From Candidatus Zixiibacteriota bacterium (GTDB lineage: Bacteria > Zixibacteria > MSB-5A5 > GN15 > PGXB01), in contig JAPLUR010000042.1 in assembly GCA_026397505.1 (NCBI GenBank), forward strand, positions 1-50,304: a DNA stretch of 50,304 bases. The letters run 5' to 3'. Shown piece after piece: positions 16,189 through 25,223 of this stretch (positions are counted from its first letter, which is position 1; every line of letters begins with the position of its first letter). The translations under genes were made by a program, and so were the position numbers. Below the pieces are notes generated by a model, which was given only the letters and a program-made list of their open reading frames with translations, made no database searches and was not told where the DNA came from.

Positions 16189-17649
16189 CTACTTCGCAAC
16201 CCGTGTCAGCCACTGTCGGGCCAGCGCCGCGACCCGACCAGCATTGGGCGGGTCATAATTCCCCACTACGACCACCGTGTAACCAGTCGAAAAATCCGCC
16301 TCCAGAGCCGCATTAATTCCCGGGGCGCCGCCGGCCACCCCGATTCCTCGCGGCGGAACGATGCCGGCCGGCCCAGATGCTGCTGGCTTTGCCGTTCCGG
16401 GGCGCTCATCGGTGAGAAGCCATTCGGCATAGGCGGGCGAAAGGAGAATGTTCTCTTGCAGGGCAATGGTGAATTTGAGCAGATCTTCGGCCGTGGAATA
16501 ACCGCCGCCCGCGGCGCTTCCTCGGGCCGGACGTGAGTAAATATTTTTCCGCCGGGGCGCCTCTTTTTCACCCTCCGGACGAGTATATCCTTCGGCCAGG
16601 TTGGCCACCGGCATATCCGCCTCATAGGAATCGCTGTTGGTCATCCCGGCCGGCCGATAGATATTGTCCCGTATGTAGTCATAGTACTCCTGTCCCGATG
16701 CCGCCTCAATGATAGCGCCGAGCAAAATATACCCGCCGTTGGAGTACTGGTTTCGACTTCCCGGTTCAAAAGCCAGGGGAAGACTGTCGAACATCGGCAG
16801 AAAATCATTGTTCGTGCGGAAACGATCCTTGGGAGTGTTGTCGTACTTTTCCCCGAAAAAATCGCCGATTCCGGCCGTCATATTGAGCAAATGATCGACC
16901 GTTACTTTACTTCGCGCCTCAGGATTGGGATAATCGGGAAGAAACCTCCCCAGCGTATCCTCAAACTTTATTTTCCCCTTCTGAATCAATTGCCCGATAG
17001 CTACTTTGGTAAATAGCTTATTGATCGAACCCAGATTGAACTTCGTATCTATGCGATTGGGCACCCCGAATTCCTTGTTAGCCAGCCCATATGCCTTCTG
17101 GAAAATCGGTACATTCTTCTTCGCGACCAGCACCACTCCCGAAAACTCATCATTCTGCGCCATTTTGTCCAGACGATTACCCAGCGAATCAAGAAACTCC
17201 TGTTCGGCCATAGGTGTTGCCGGCTGATCGACAATTGTCGGATCGGCCTCTTCAATCCTTATGCCGAGCAATTTAAATGGCGGCAAAGCCTCAAATTGGA
17301 ACGAAAACGTAAACCAGGTTTTGTCTCCGCTTTCCACCAATATGGTCGCCGTGGCACTATCCGCTCTGACCACACGGTCCGGCCGCAGTTGACCAAAATC
17401 CCTTTGCATATTGCGATACATTTCCAGCCGTTGCTCCATTGTTCTCTGCTTCAGCGATTGTTCGGCAATGCATTCGAGGATGAATCCTTTCATCGCCCCT
17501 TCACCGCCGTTAAAGGCCTCAAAATAGTCGGCAACGCATTTGCCGCCGGGGATGTTAGGTGGGTCAAACGCCATTCCGCTCGAAATGCCGATAGTCCCAA
17601 TGGCCGCCAGAACCAGAAATATTATCCGGGAATTAACTCTGGAAAACAT
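16189..17649 (-). CDS. Secreted penicillin-binding-like serine hydrolase (beta-lactamase class C fold)
   Basis: GGAGG lies 4-5 nt before the ATG. The 486-residue protein has a signal peptide (about 8-27). An N-terminal region (about 35-140) resembles the accessory domain often fused to such hydrolases, and the catalytic domain follows. The SxxK motif is Ser208-Ile-Asn-Lys211, and the YxN motif is Tyr302-Ser-Asn304. A Gly-rich GVAGGAPG near the end stands where the third motif (KTG/HxG) is expected. The family hydrolyses or transfers peptides and esters, including D-amino-acid peptides. It lies upstream of the RiPP locus on the same strand, but hairpins and a gap of about 400 bp separate them, so a shared role is unproven. 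Confidence 0.88.
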   Translation of the reverse strand: MFSRVNSRIIFLVLAAIGTIGISSGMAFDPPNIPGGKCVADYFEAFNGGEGAMKGFILECIAEQSLKQRTMEQRLEMYRNMQRDFGQLRPDRVVRADSATATILVESGDKTWFTFSFQFEALPPFKLLGIRIEEADPTIVDQPATPMAEQEFLDSLGNRLDKMAQNDEFSGVVLVAKKNVPIFQKAYGLANKEFGVPNRIDTKFNLGSINKLFTKVAIGQLIQKGKIKFEDTLGRFLPDYPNPEARSKVTVDHLLNMTAGIGDFFGEKYDNTPKDRFRTNNDFLPMFDSLPLAFEPGSRNQYSNGGYILLGAIIEAASGQEYYDYIRDNIYRPAGMTNSDSYEADMPVANLAEGYTRPEGEKEAPRRKNIYSRPARGSAAGGGYSTAEDLLKFTIALQENILLSPAYAEWLLTDERPGTAKPAASGPAGIVPPRGIGVAGGAPGINAALEADFSTGYTVVVVGNYDPPNAGRVAALARQWLTRVAK

Positions 17650-17790
17650 GCATCCTCCCTATGGGAATGTTTCTATATTCGATTGAGATTTTACAGGAGA
17701 TTATACGTCCAGTTTGGAATTTTGTTCCTTTTGGAGGGGCCGGGTGGCCCACCAGCCTTTGGATTGCATCTGAATTATATATTCAAAATA

Positions 17791-17810
17791 GGGTTTGATT
17801 AATCAATCCC
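17791..17810 (-). terminator. Candidate terminator of the hdr-mvh-hyp operon
   Basis: An inverted repeat (GGGTTTGATT then AATCAATCCC, one mismatch) can form a short hairpin. On the minus strand it is followed by TATTTTGAATATA. It lies about 65 bp after the hypB stop and is the only hairpin of note in the 17650-17874 gap. Confidence 0.4.
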
Positions 17811-17874
17811 CATCGTCTGTTTCTTGTGTTCTATCTGATACACCGGCAAGGTGTGGTCGCATGACGGTCGGCTT

Positions 17875-18555
17875 TTACAGTTTCTTTCCGGCGACCAATT
17901 CCTTGAGCCATTCATACCAGGACTCAAGCCCGGCTCCGGTACGGCAAGACGTTTCGAATATCTTCAGATTGCCGTTTATCTGAAGCGCATTCTTCTTCAC
18001 CCGCTCGATATCGAAATCAGAAAGCCCCAGCAAATCAATCTTGTTTATTACCATCGCCGAGGCCCGGCGAAACATCGCCGGATATTTGAGCGGTTTGTCG
18101 TCCCCCTCGGTCGTACTTATCAGCGCCACCTTCATATCCTCACCCAAATCATAGCTGGAGGGGCAAACCAGATTTCCCACATTCTCGATAAAGAGTATTT
18201 CAATCCGGTCGATATCCATTTCATCCAGTACACGAGTGATCATCCGCGCATCGAGGTGGCAGGCGCCGCCAGTGACAATCGGCCGCACCGCCTTGCCGCC
18301 CGCTTTAATGAGACGGTTGGCATCGTTCTCCGTCTGCACGTCACCGGCAATCAGCGCCATATTGATTTCATCGCTAAGAGAACCCAGCGTCCGCTCCAGA
18401 AGCGAAGTTTTGCCGGAGCCGGGGGAACTGACCAAATTGAGCGAGACAATCCGCCTAGCCGCCAGTTTCTTCCTTATCTCCGCCGCCAGACGGTCGTTCT
18501 CGGAAAGAACTTTTTCCTCAATATTAATTTTCTTCGTCATCTTACTTTCCGTCAT
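17875..18555 (-). CDS. hypB: HypB, GTPase for nickel insertion into [NiFe]-hydrogenase
   Basis: The 226-residue GTPase has the Walker A loop SSPGSGKTSLLE near 43-54. The metal-binding G-domain segment is TGGACHLDARM with FIENVGNLVCPSSYDLGE, and NKIDLLGLSDFD gives guanine specificity. HypB hydrolyses GTP to drive Ni(II) delivery with HypA. It lacks a His-rich N-terminal nickel-storage tail. A second in-frame ATG five codons in (MTKKINIEEKV) is a possible start. It ends the operon, 35 bp after hypA. HypC, D, E and F, needed for the Fe(CN)2CO part, are not in the window and must lie elsewhere. Confidence 0.95.
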   Translation of the reverse strand: MTESKMTKKINIEEKVLSENDRLAAEIRKKLAARRIVSLNLVSSPGSGKTSLLERTLGSLSDEINMALIAGDVQTENDANRLIKAGGKAVRPIVTGGACHLDARMITRVLDEMDIDRIEILFIENVGNLVCPSSYDLGEDMKVALISTTEGDDKPLKYPAMFRRASAMVINKIDLLGLSDFDIERVKKNALQINGNLKIFETSCRTGAGLESWYEWLKELVAGKKL

Positions 18556-18590
18556 TTATCCGAGCCGAACCCAACCTGCATCCCCAGAAT

Positions 18591-18932
18591 CTACTCCGTC
18601 TCCAAGTAGGCAATATCCAACTCCTCACCCTGCGTCACCTCAATATCACCCGAAAAGCAATGCGGGCAAACAAAAACAAATTCTGCAACCTCAAAATCCT
18701 CTTTGCAGGCCCGGCAGATTCCCTTGACCGGCACCTCCTCAATCACCAGTTTTGCGCCGGAGAGTTTCGTATCGACTGTAATCGCCTGAAAGCCGAATTC
18801 CAGTGCATCCGGATTCACCCCCGAGAGCGCGCCGACCCGCAATCCAATCGCCGAAATAGCCGCCAGATTTCGATTATCCATCTCCTTCAGTGCAATATTC
18901 ATCACCGATTCGGCAATCCGCAGTTCATGCAT
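18591..18932 (-). CDS. hypA: HypA, nickel metallochaperone
   Basis: The 113-residue protein starts MHELRIAES, whose N-terminal Met-His-Glu binds nickel. It carries the structural zinc site as two CxxC pairs, CRAC near 73-76 and CPHC near 89-92. The length is the family norm. HypA takes nickel and, with HypB, passes it to the hydrogenase large subunit. It begins 7 nt after the maturation protease stop within the Hdr-Mvh operon, so the cofactor machinery is made together with the enzyme. Confidence 0.95.
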   Translation of the reverse strand: MHELRIAESVMNIALKEMDNRNLAAISAIGLRVGALSGVNPDALEFGFQAITVDTKLSGAKLVIEEVPVKGICRACKEDFEVAEFVFVCPHCFSGDIEVTQGEELDIAYLETE

Positions 18933-18939
18933 GACGGGT

Positions 18940-19398
18940 CTAATCTTTCCAGATTTCCAGTTGCTGTTTGACTTTCTGCACCAGTTCTTTTATACCTTGC
19001 TCGGCCTTTTCGCTCAGGCCGCCTCCTACAGTATACGGGTCAACCACTTCCAGCGCAAAAATTTTTATTTTCCAGGGAAATTCCAACTGCAACTCGCGGG
19101 CCAGAGCCAGCATTTCCGGGAGGCCGGCATAGTGAGGGGAGGGGGCGAACACTTCACCCAGGTCCTCGGGACTCAGATCGAGAATTGTCCCCGCCGGATG
19201 TTTCCCCGTCTTGATGGCATCCAGAACAATGGCGCGCTCATACCCGACAAATAAATCAAGAAGGGCCAGGCCGGAGAGGGAGCTTTCCACGATCTCGGCC
19301 TGACCCTTTATTTCATCTCTGAGCGCCCGTGCCGCCAGTATACCGACTGCATCATCGGCCAGCAGCTCGTTACCCAAACCCAGCACGAGCGTTTTCAT
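18940..19398 (-). CDS. [NiFe]-hydrogenase maturation protease (HyaD/HycI family)
   Basis: The 152-residue endopeptidase opens MKTLVLGLGNELLADDAVG, the family signature, with Glu at the first nickel-sensing position. The other ligands are expected in AIVLDAIKTG (Asp) and SPHYAGLPE (His). The enzyme removes the C-terminal tail of the large subunit once nickel is in place. It lies 5 nt after mvhA, whose product has such a tail of 26 residues. The partner assignment is therefore secure by position. Some naming schemes would call it FrcD or HoxW-like; I leave the symbol open. Confidence 0.9.
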   Translation of the reverse strand: MKTLVLGLGNELLADDAVGILAARALRDEIKGQAEIVESSLSGLALLDLFVGYERAIVLDAIKTGKHPAGTILDLSPEDLGEVFAPSPHYAGLPEMLALARELQLEFPWKIKIFALEVVDPYTVGGGLSEKAEQGIKELVQKVKQQLEIWKD

Positions 19399-19403
19399 AT
19401 CAG

Positions 19404-20867
19404 CTAATCGCGGCGAATCTCTTTGACCAGCTCATGCTGTGCATCATAAACCCTTACGATTAAAGGGGTCTGCCCCGGCAAGGCGTGCGTGGCGCATCCG
19501 TGACAGGGGTCATAGGCCCGGAAACCCATCTCGACCATATTGAGCAGGCCGTCGTTCACCTGGCCGCCTTTGATCAGGCCGCGCGCCGCCTTGTCGACCG
19601 ACATGGCTATCCTGGCGGCATTGTTTTGCGTCGCCACGATCAGGTTGGCCATGGTGATAACACCTTTCTCGTTGGTCTGGTAGTGATGGAACAACGTTCC
19701 GCGCGGCGCCTCGACCACACCGATACCCTCTTTGGGAATCTCTTTTGGTATGGTGCGAACATTGGGGCTGACAATTTCGGGATCCTTGGCCAGTTCCACC
19801 GACCGTTCGGCCGCATAGAGCAATTCAATCAGACGCGCCCAGTGGTTGGCCAGCGTGTGATGCACCGGTTTGCCGCCGAGTGTCTTGTAAAACAACTCGT
19901 AAGCCGCCTGCGCTTTGGGAGTGGCCATACCGTCGGCGGCATTCAGCCGCGCCAGCGGAGCGACCGCATATACGCCGCTATCGGGGCCGTCCTCAAAACC
20001 TTTCCAGCCGACATCCTTTAAATAGCAGAACTTGATATAGCTCCATGGTTCAACATGCTCGGCGACATGCTTGAGATAATCCTGTGCCTTGAATTTCAGG
20101 AACTCTTTGCCGTCCGGCTTGACTACCCGCAGAAGGCCGTCATAGAAATTGACCTTATTGTTGGCATCTACCTGACCCATGTAGTATGTCTTGTGCGTGT
20201 ACATATCGGAGAGGATATAATCGACATACTGCTTATTCTTCAGAACGATGTCATTGAACACGCTAAGAGAGAATTCTGCGAACTTGACCGCATGTTCCGC
20301 GCCGGCAATAAACTTCTGCTGATCGTCCTTGTTTATCGGCTTGGCAATTCCGCCCGGCAATCCAAAAACCGGATGGATTACCTTCCCGGCCGCCAGGATA
20401 ATCAACTCCCGAATTTGCTTGCGCAATCCGATGACTTCCTTGCCGATATCCAAGCCGACTTTCCCCAAAACACCGAGAATATTCCTCTCCGCTTTGGGTG
20501 CGGTTGGACCGACAACAAAATCGGGGCCGCCCAAGAAGAAGAAATGAAGAGCATGATCTTCGACATAGAAAAGGCTGTAAACCAACTCTCTGATCTTCTT
20601 GGCCGCCGACGGCGGATCAACCTTGTACAGGTCATCCAGCGCTTTGGTGGCGGCCATATGATGCGCCGTGGGGCAGACCCCGCAGATACGTGATGTAATC
20701 TGCGGCATATCCTCTGCCGGACGTCCTTCGGCAAACTTCTCGAATCCGCGCAGTTCCGGTATCTGAAGGTAGGCGCGCTCGACATCCCCTTTATCATTCA
20801 GGAAAATGTCAATCTTTCCGTGCCCTTCAAGTCTGGTGATAGGATCTATAAGTATTTCACGAGCCAT
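19404..20867 (-). CDS. mvhA: MvhA, large subunit of group 3-type [NiFe]-hydrogenase
   Basis: The start at 20867 (MAREILIDPITRLEGHGKI) has GGAGG 9 nt upstream; a GTG two codons earlier is less likely. The 487-residue subunit holds the Ni-Fe site: RICGVC (Cys62, Cys65) near the N-terminus and DPCHGCATH (Cys455, Cys458) near the C-terminus. After His461 a 26-residue tail remains, the substrate of the adjacent protease. In Hdr-Mvh complexes this subunit oxidises H2 and feeds electrons to the flavin bifurcation site in HdrA through MvhG and MvhD. No signal peptide is present, so it is cytoplasmic. It starts 2 nt after mvhG. Group 3c is the likely class from gene context. Confidence 0.93.
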   Translation of the reverse strand: MAREILIDPITRLEGHGKIDIFLNDKGDVERAYLQIPELRGFEKFAEGRPAEDMPQITSRICGVCPTAHHMAATKALDDLYKVDPPSAAKKIRELVYSLFYVEDHALHFFFLGGPDFVVGPTAPKAERNILGVLGKVGLDIGKEVIGLRKQIRELIILAAGKVIHPVFGLPGGIAKPINKDDQQKFIAGAEHAVKFAEFSLSVFNDIVLKNKQYVDYILSDMYTHKTYYMGQVDANNKVNFYDGLLRVVKPDGKEFLKFKAQDYLKHVAEHVEPWSYIKFCYLKDVGWKGFEDGPDSGVYAVAPLARLNAADGMATPKAQAAYELFYKTLGGKPVHHTLANHWARLIELLYAAERSVELAKDPEIVSPNVRTIPKEIPKEGIGVVEAPRGTLFHHYQTNEKGVITMANLIVATQNNAARIAMSVDKAARGLIKGGQVNDGLLNMVEMGFRAYDPCHGCATHALPGQTPLIVRVYDAQHELVKEIRRD

Positions 20868-20869
20868 TA

Positions 20870-21853
20870 TCACTTACCTCCTTCTTTCGCCGGCTGGTAA
20901 GTCCGATGCAGCAGCGAGGCCGGCAGGCTGTAGCGGAAAAATGTCCCGCCGGGATCGGCGATTTTGTCCAAAATGGCCGCAATCTCCGCTTCATCGTTGG
21001 AACCGACCAGCGAGGCGATGGACGAGAGTGCTTTGGCGCCGTAGTCGATCACATGGCTGGTCGGGCCAAGGCATCCGGTGCAGGGCATATTGCCGTTGAT
21101 ACAAACCGAACCGCAACCGCTGCGGGTCACCGCACCAAGGCAGAGAAGCCCCTGCGCCAGAAGGCACTTATCGGTCTCGATCAAAATCTCATGCGGCCGC
21201 TTGAACTCCTTAATAGCCAGTTTCTCCGGCTTGGACTCTTTGCGCGGGCAATCCTGACAGAGAGCCTTATCGGGCGCCAGCACCGTACCTTTCGCGGGAA
21301 GTTTCCCCTCAAGTATCGCGCCCAGCGCCTTATTGATTAAATCGACCGGCGGCGGACACCCGGGTAAATAGTAATCGACATCAACCACCTGATCGAGCGT
21401 CTTGACCGTCTTCCAGAGCGAGGGGAGAGTGAGCGTACCCTCTTTCACTTTAAATGATTCCTGAGGCAGCGTCTTCTCCGGATTAACCGTGCTGGGCGTC
21501 TGACTATAAGAATTTTCAAGAATCGCTTCTTTGGTCGTAAAATTGGCCAGGCCGGGAATGCCGCCCATATGAGAACAGCTTCCAAAGGCGATCAGAACGC
21601 CGGCCTTCTTGCGAAGAAGCTTGGCCATTTCGCCCTGCTCCGAAGAGCGGACAGCGCCATTGACAAAGCAGACCGCCATCTCTTTGTCCTGCATCTTTTC
21701 AACATCTTCTTTCTTGAAATCGAGCGCCACCGGCCAGAAGACGATATCCACCGCATCAACCACTTTCAGAATATCCTCATTGAGATCGACTATGGCTTCT
21801 TCGCATCCGCCGCAGGCGGCGCACCAGTAAAACCCGACTTTAGGTTTGCTCAT
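20870..21853 (-). CDS. mvhG: MvhG, small Fe-S subunit of the hydrogenase
   Basis: The 327-residue subunit starts MSKPKVGFYWCAACGGCEEAI, with cysteines of the proximal [4Fe-4S] cluster, and continues with GSCSHMGGIPG and LPGCPPPVD as in small subunits of group 3 enzymes. More cysteines follow (LCQDCPRKES; CLLAQGLLCLGAVTRSGCGS; MPCTGCLGP) for further clusters. No Tat signal is present, in line with a cytoplasmic enzyme. It overlaps mvhD by 4 nt and is followed after 2 nt by mvhA. It carries electrons between the Ni-Fe site and MvhD. Confidence 0.93.
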   Translation of the reverse strand: MSKPKVGFYWCAACGGCEEAIVDLNEDILKVVDAVDIVFWPVALDFKKEDVEKMQDKEMAVCFVNGAVRSSEQGEMAKLLRKKAGVLIAFGSCSHMGGIPGLANFTTKEAILENSYSQTPSTVNPEKTLPQESFKVKEGTLTLPSLWKTVKTLDQVVDVDYYLPGCPPPVDLINKALGAILEGKLPAKGTVLAPDKALCQDCPRKESKPEKLAIKEFKRPHEILIETDKCLLAQGLLCLGAVTRSGCGSVCINGNMPCTGCLGPTSHVIDYGAKALSSIASLVGSNDEAEIAAILDKIADPGGTFFRYSLPASLLHRTYQPAKEGGK

Positions 21854-22338
21854 ACCGGCGCTCCTTGCCGGGCCGCCCCGGCGCCATGGGCCGCCATGGC
21901 GGCTGCTTTCGGCTCAAGGTGAAGCGGGCCCAGTTTCCGGATATGCTCCGTCATCTCATTCATCACTTTCTGAACCCGATCTCCCTCGGAGGCGGCGATC
22001 CACTCCATGCGGACTCGCTCCGGCTCGATACCCATTTCGTCCAAAAGCCGTTTCAACAGAGTGAAACGACGCAGGGCCTTGTAATTCCCCTCCTGATAGT
22101 GGCAGTCGCCCGGATGACAGCCGCCGATAAGAACGCCATCGGCGCCCTCACGAAGGGCCGTCAGGATGAACTGCGGATCCAGTCTTCCCGAACACATGAT
22201 CCGTATTACCCGGGCATTGGGGGCATAAACCATTCGTGCCGTTCCGGCCAGGTCGGCGGCCGTGTAAGTGCACCAGTTGCAGAAAAAGGCAATTATCCGG
22301 GGCTCCCACGGCTTATTGGTATTCAATTTATCAGACAT
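21850..22338 (-). CDS. mvhD: MvhD, [2Fe-2S] linker subunit between hydrogenase and HdrA
   Basis: The 162-residue protein has the MvhD/FlpD signature: IIAFFCNWCTYTAADLAG, then IRIMCSGRLDPQFILTALREGADGVLIGGCHPGDCHYQEGN written here in two parts for its conserved cysteines, then RRFTLLKRLLDEMGI. The five cysteines bind a [2Fe-2S] cluster that hands electrons from MvhAG to HdrA. An Ala/Gly-rich tail ends the chain. It overlaps hdrA by 8 nt and mvhG by 4 nt, showing translational coupling. Confidence 0.93.
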   Translation of the reverse strand: MSDKLNTNKPWEPRIIAFFCNWCTYTAADLAGTARMVYAPNARVIRIMCSGRLDPQFILTALREGADGVLIGGCHPGDCHYQEGNYKALRRFTLLKRLLDEMGIEPERVRMEWIAASEGDRVQKVMNEMTEHIRKLGPLHLEPKAAAMAAHGAGAARQGAPV

Positions 22339-24334
22339 AACTGATTACTCCCTTGATTTCATCATATATCTGTTCATCGGTGAAGAGATTCTGCTGGAGA
22401 GCGCCCGATGGGCAGGCCGCCACGCAGGTCCCGCACCCCTTGCAGAGAGCGCCGTTAACCGAGGCGATATTCTTGTCGGCAACAAAGCTGATTGCACTAT
22501 AAGGGCAAAGCCCGATACAGGTCTTGCAGCCGGAGCAGAACTCATCCTGGATATAGGCGGTGTTCGGCTCCAGTTCGACAAAACCCTTATCAATCAGCGC
22601 CAGCGCTTCCGCCGCTGCGGCGCCGGCCTGGGCAACCGTATCAGGGATATCTTTGGGGCCCTGACAGGCTCCCGCCAGCGAAACGCCATCGGTGAAAGTT
22701 GATACCGGCGCCAGTTTGGGATGTCTTTCCAGGAACCACCCTTCGGCGCCGCAGCTGATATTGAACACGCGGCGCACATCTTCGGCATCGGCCTGAGCCT
22801 CCAGCCCCGTGGCTAAAACCACCATATCGACCGGAATTCGCCGTACCACGCCAATCAGTGTATCTTCGGCCCGGATGATCAGTTTCCCTTCTTCTTCAGG
22901 TGTCGTGGCCCAGTCGGAAATCTCGGCCACCCTTCCGCGGATAAAATGGACACCTTCCGCAAGCAGGCGATCATAGAACTCCTCATATCCCTTGCCGGCG
23001 GCCCGCATATCGATGTAGAAATTGTAAACTTCAGCCTCGGTCCGTTCATGGATGAGATGCGCCAGCTTCAGCGAAGCCATGCAGCAGACACGCGAGCAAT
23101 AGCGGTTGGTGTTTTCATCACGGCTTCCGACACAGTGGACGACAGCGACCGATTTTGGTTTCTTGCCGTCACGAAGCAGCACCTCGCCGCCCGTCGGCCC
23201 CGAAGCATTGACCAGCCGTTCCACTTCCATAGCCGTATAGACATTGGGATATTTCCCATAGCCATATCGCGGAATCCGTTTGGCATCGAAAGTCTTGTAG
23301 CCGGTCGCCAGGATAATGGCGCCGACCTCGATTTCCTTGATCTCCTCTTTTTGATTGAAATCAATTGCATTTCTCTCGCAGGCTTCAGCGCAGGTCTTCT
23401 TGCACTTCCCGCCGCGGAATTCGGCGCAGGTCTCCGGGTCGATCAGGGCCACCAGCGGCGTCGCCTGCGGAAATGGAATGTAAACCGGCTTCCGAAGATT
23501 CAATCCCTGGTTGAACTCATCCGGGAATTTCGGCTTCTTGAAGATACACTTGTCGATACATTCATAACATCCCACGCAGAGAGTCTCATCGACATAACGC
23601 GGTTTCCGCCTGACTTTCACCTTGAAATTCCCCACATATCCCTCCACCTGGCTGACTTCGGAATAGCTCCAGAGAATGATATTGGGGTGCGACCTGACCG
23701 CCGACATCTTCGGCGTGAGAATGCAGGCGGCGCAGTCAAGCGTCGGGAAAGTCTTATCGAACTGGGCCATATGCCCGCCGATCGTAGGTTCCCGCTCCAC
23801 CAGATAAACTTTCTTACCGGAATCAGCCAGCGTCAGAGCGGCATGAATTCCGGCGATACCGCCTCCTACCACCAGAACATCCGGATTTACCGGGACCCTG
23901 GTTCTCTCGAGTGACTTATGATGGGCCACCCGATGCACGGCGCCCGCAATCAGCGCCTTGGCCTTAATGGTGGCCATCGCCTTGTCGGTTGTAACCCAAC
24001 TGACATGCTCGCGGATATTGGCCATCTGGAAGAAATATGGATTCTCGCCGCCGGCCTTGGTCGCCTTGCGGAAAGTATTTTCATGCATCAGGGGAGAGCA
24101 CGAGGCCACCACGACCCGATTAATCTTGCCGTCGCGGATATCCTGCTGAATAAGCTCCTGGCCGGGATCGGAACAAATGAATTTGTACTCCCGGGCGACC
24201 GTAACATTGGGAAGCGTTTTGGCAAACTCCACCGCCCCCGCCACATCAATCTTGCCGGCGATATTGATACCGCAATGACAGACATAAACGCCGATCTTAG
24301 GAGCGCCATTCTGTTTGCTGTCACTTGCTGACAT
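22331..24334 (-). CDS. hdrA: HdrA, flavin-containing electron-bifurcating subunit
   Basis: The 667-residue protein has an N-terminal Cys region (VCHCGINIAGKID; FICSDPGQ; VVASCSPLMHENTF) and the FAD loop VVGGGIAGIHAA at about 155-166. A mid-chain ferredoxin-like insertion contains CVGCYECIDKC, and a further cysteine cluster holds CKKTCAEACE. Two C-terminal [4Fe-4S] motifs complete it (Cys600, 603, 606, 610 and Cys631, 634, 637, 641). HdrA splits electron pairs from H2: one path goes to HdrBC, the other to ferredoxin. It overlaps hdrB by 14 nt and mvhD by 8 nt. It is a single-length HdrA with no fused MvhD domain. Confidence 0.95.
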   Translation of the reverse strand: MSASDSKQNGAPKIGVYVCHCGINIAGKIDVAGAVEFAKTLPNVTVAREYKFICSDPGQELIQQDIRDGKINRVVVASCSPLMHENTFRKATKAGGENPYFFQMANIREHVSWVTTDKAMATIKAKALIAGAVHRVAHHKSLERTRVPVNPDVLVVGGGIAGIHAALTLADSGKKVYLVEREPTIGGHMAQFDKTFPTLDCAACILTPKMSAVRSHPNIILWSYSEVSQVEGYVGNFKVKVRRKPRYVDETLCVGCYECIDKCIFKKPKFPDEFNQGLNLRKPVYIPFPQATPLVALIDPETCAEFRGGKCKKTCAEACERNAIDFNQKEEIKEIEVGAIILATGYKTFDAKRIPRYGYGKYPNVYTAMEVERLVNASGPTGGEVLLRDGKKPKSVAVVHCVGSRDENTNRYCSRVCCMASLKLAHLIHERTEAEVYNFYIDMRAAGKGYEEFYDRLLAEGVHFIRGRVAEISDWATTPEEEGKLIIRAEDTLIGVVRRIPVDMVVLATGLEAQADAEDVRRVFNISCGAEGWFLERHPKLAPVSTFTDGVSLAGACQGPKDIPDTVAQAGAAAAEALALIDKGFVELEPNTAYIQDEFCSGCKTCIGLCPYSAISFVADKNIASVNGALCKGCGTCVAACPSGALQQNLFTDEQIYDEIKGVISYV

Positions 24335-25223
24335 GAGCGCCTCCTTCCGCCATCGTCACTTTCGCTTTTGGCGGCACAAACAGCCGTTGCATGCCGAGCT
24401 TCTTGTCGGCGATGTTCATCGCCCGGCCCATTAATTGCGTGAAATAGGCCACCGGCAGATTTATGTTTTCCTTGTATTCACTGCTCATCGGGCTCTGGTA
24501 GCATTCAAGATTGAACTGGCAGAGAGGGCAGGCGGTGACAACCACATCGGCGCCGCGCTTCTTTGCCTCTTTCAGAAGCAGGTAACTCAATCGCATCCCG
24601 ACATCCTGCACCGTACCGGTAAGTGACCCTCCGCAACAGCGGGTCTTAAGCGGCCATTCAATAGTGGTGGCCCCCAATGCCTGTATCAGACGATCCATGA
24701 TAATGGGATTGTGCTGATCGTCAAAATCGGCATAGGGGCGTACTATCTGGCAGCCGTAGTAGCAGGCAACTTTGAGACCTTTAAGCGGATTTCTCACCTG
24801 CTGCGAGATCTTTTCCAGACCGATATCATTGACCAACACATCAAGTGGATGTCTGGCTCGGATCGTCCCGCTATAGCTCAAATTCGCCGACTTAAGAGCA
24901 TCATTAATTTGATGACTGACTTTCGGATAATCTTTGAGATAACGCTGAGCCTTGTTAAGCCCCAGGAAACAGGCGGCGCAGGGGACTACCATGTCGGTGC
25001 TGCCGATTTTGGCTGCCTGCTTTTCCGCCAGAGCCAGATTCCGCGCCGAAAGCCCGAATGCTTTCAATTCGCTGATGGCCATATAGGCCGTGGCGCCGCA
25101 GCAGTTCCAGTCTTCAAGTTCAGTAAGACCGACACCCAGGTTTTTAAAGACAGAGAGGATTGATTCCTCATATGCCCTGCCGGTCCCTTTCAGGGAACAG
25201 CCGGGGTAATAGAGATAATTCAT
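24321..25223 (-). CDS. hdrB: HdrB, CCG-domain catalytic subunit of heterodisulfide reductase
   Basis: The 300-residue subunit has two CCG domains. The first runs from MNYLYYPGCSLKG to DWNCCGATAY with PCAACFLGLNKAQ between. The second runs from CYYGCQIVRPYADFDD to TRCCGGSLTGT and ACPLCQFNLECYQ. These bind the two unusual [4Fe-4S] clusters that cleave disulfides such as CoM-S-S-CoB in methanogens. Bacteria lack that substrate, so the acceptor here is unknown (another thiol pair, DsrC-like trisulfide or similar). The start overlaps the hdrC stop by 4 nt. Confidence 0.94.
   Translation of the reverse strand: MNYLYYPGCSLKGTGRAYEESILSVFKNLGVGLTELEDWNCCGATAYMAISELKAFGLSARNLALAEKQAAKIGSTDMVVPCAACFLGLNKAQRYLKDYPKVSHQINDALKSANLSYSGTIRARHPLDVLVNDIGLEKISQQVRNPLKGLKVACYYGCQIVRPYADFDDQHNPIIMDRLIQALGATTIEWPLKTRCCGGSLTGTVQDVGMRLSYLLLKEAKKRGADVVVTACPLCQFNLECYQSPMSSEYKENINLPVAYFTQLMGRAMNIADKKLGMQRLFVPPKAKVTMAEGGAHVSK

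Noticed and set aside
16189-17649. Serine hydrolase as the leader protease of the RiPP locus
   Set aside because: It is secreted and separated from the peptides by hairpins and about 400 bp, and has the general features of penicillin-binding-like hydrolases; proximity alone does not support the role.
17296-17802. 168-codon plus-strand open frame
   Set aside because: Most of it is antisense to the serine hydrolase N-terminal region, and it has no family features or ribosome-binding site.
22946-23914. 322-codon plus-strand open frame inside hdrA
   Set aside because: It is the antisense shadow of hdrA, whose flavin and Fe-S motifs establish the coding strand. Long antisense frames arise from codon bias.
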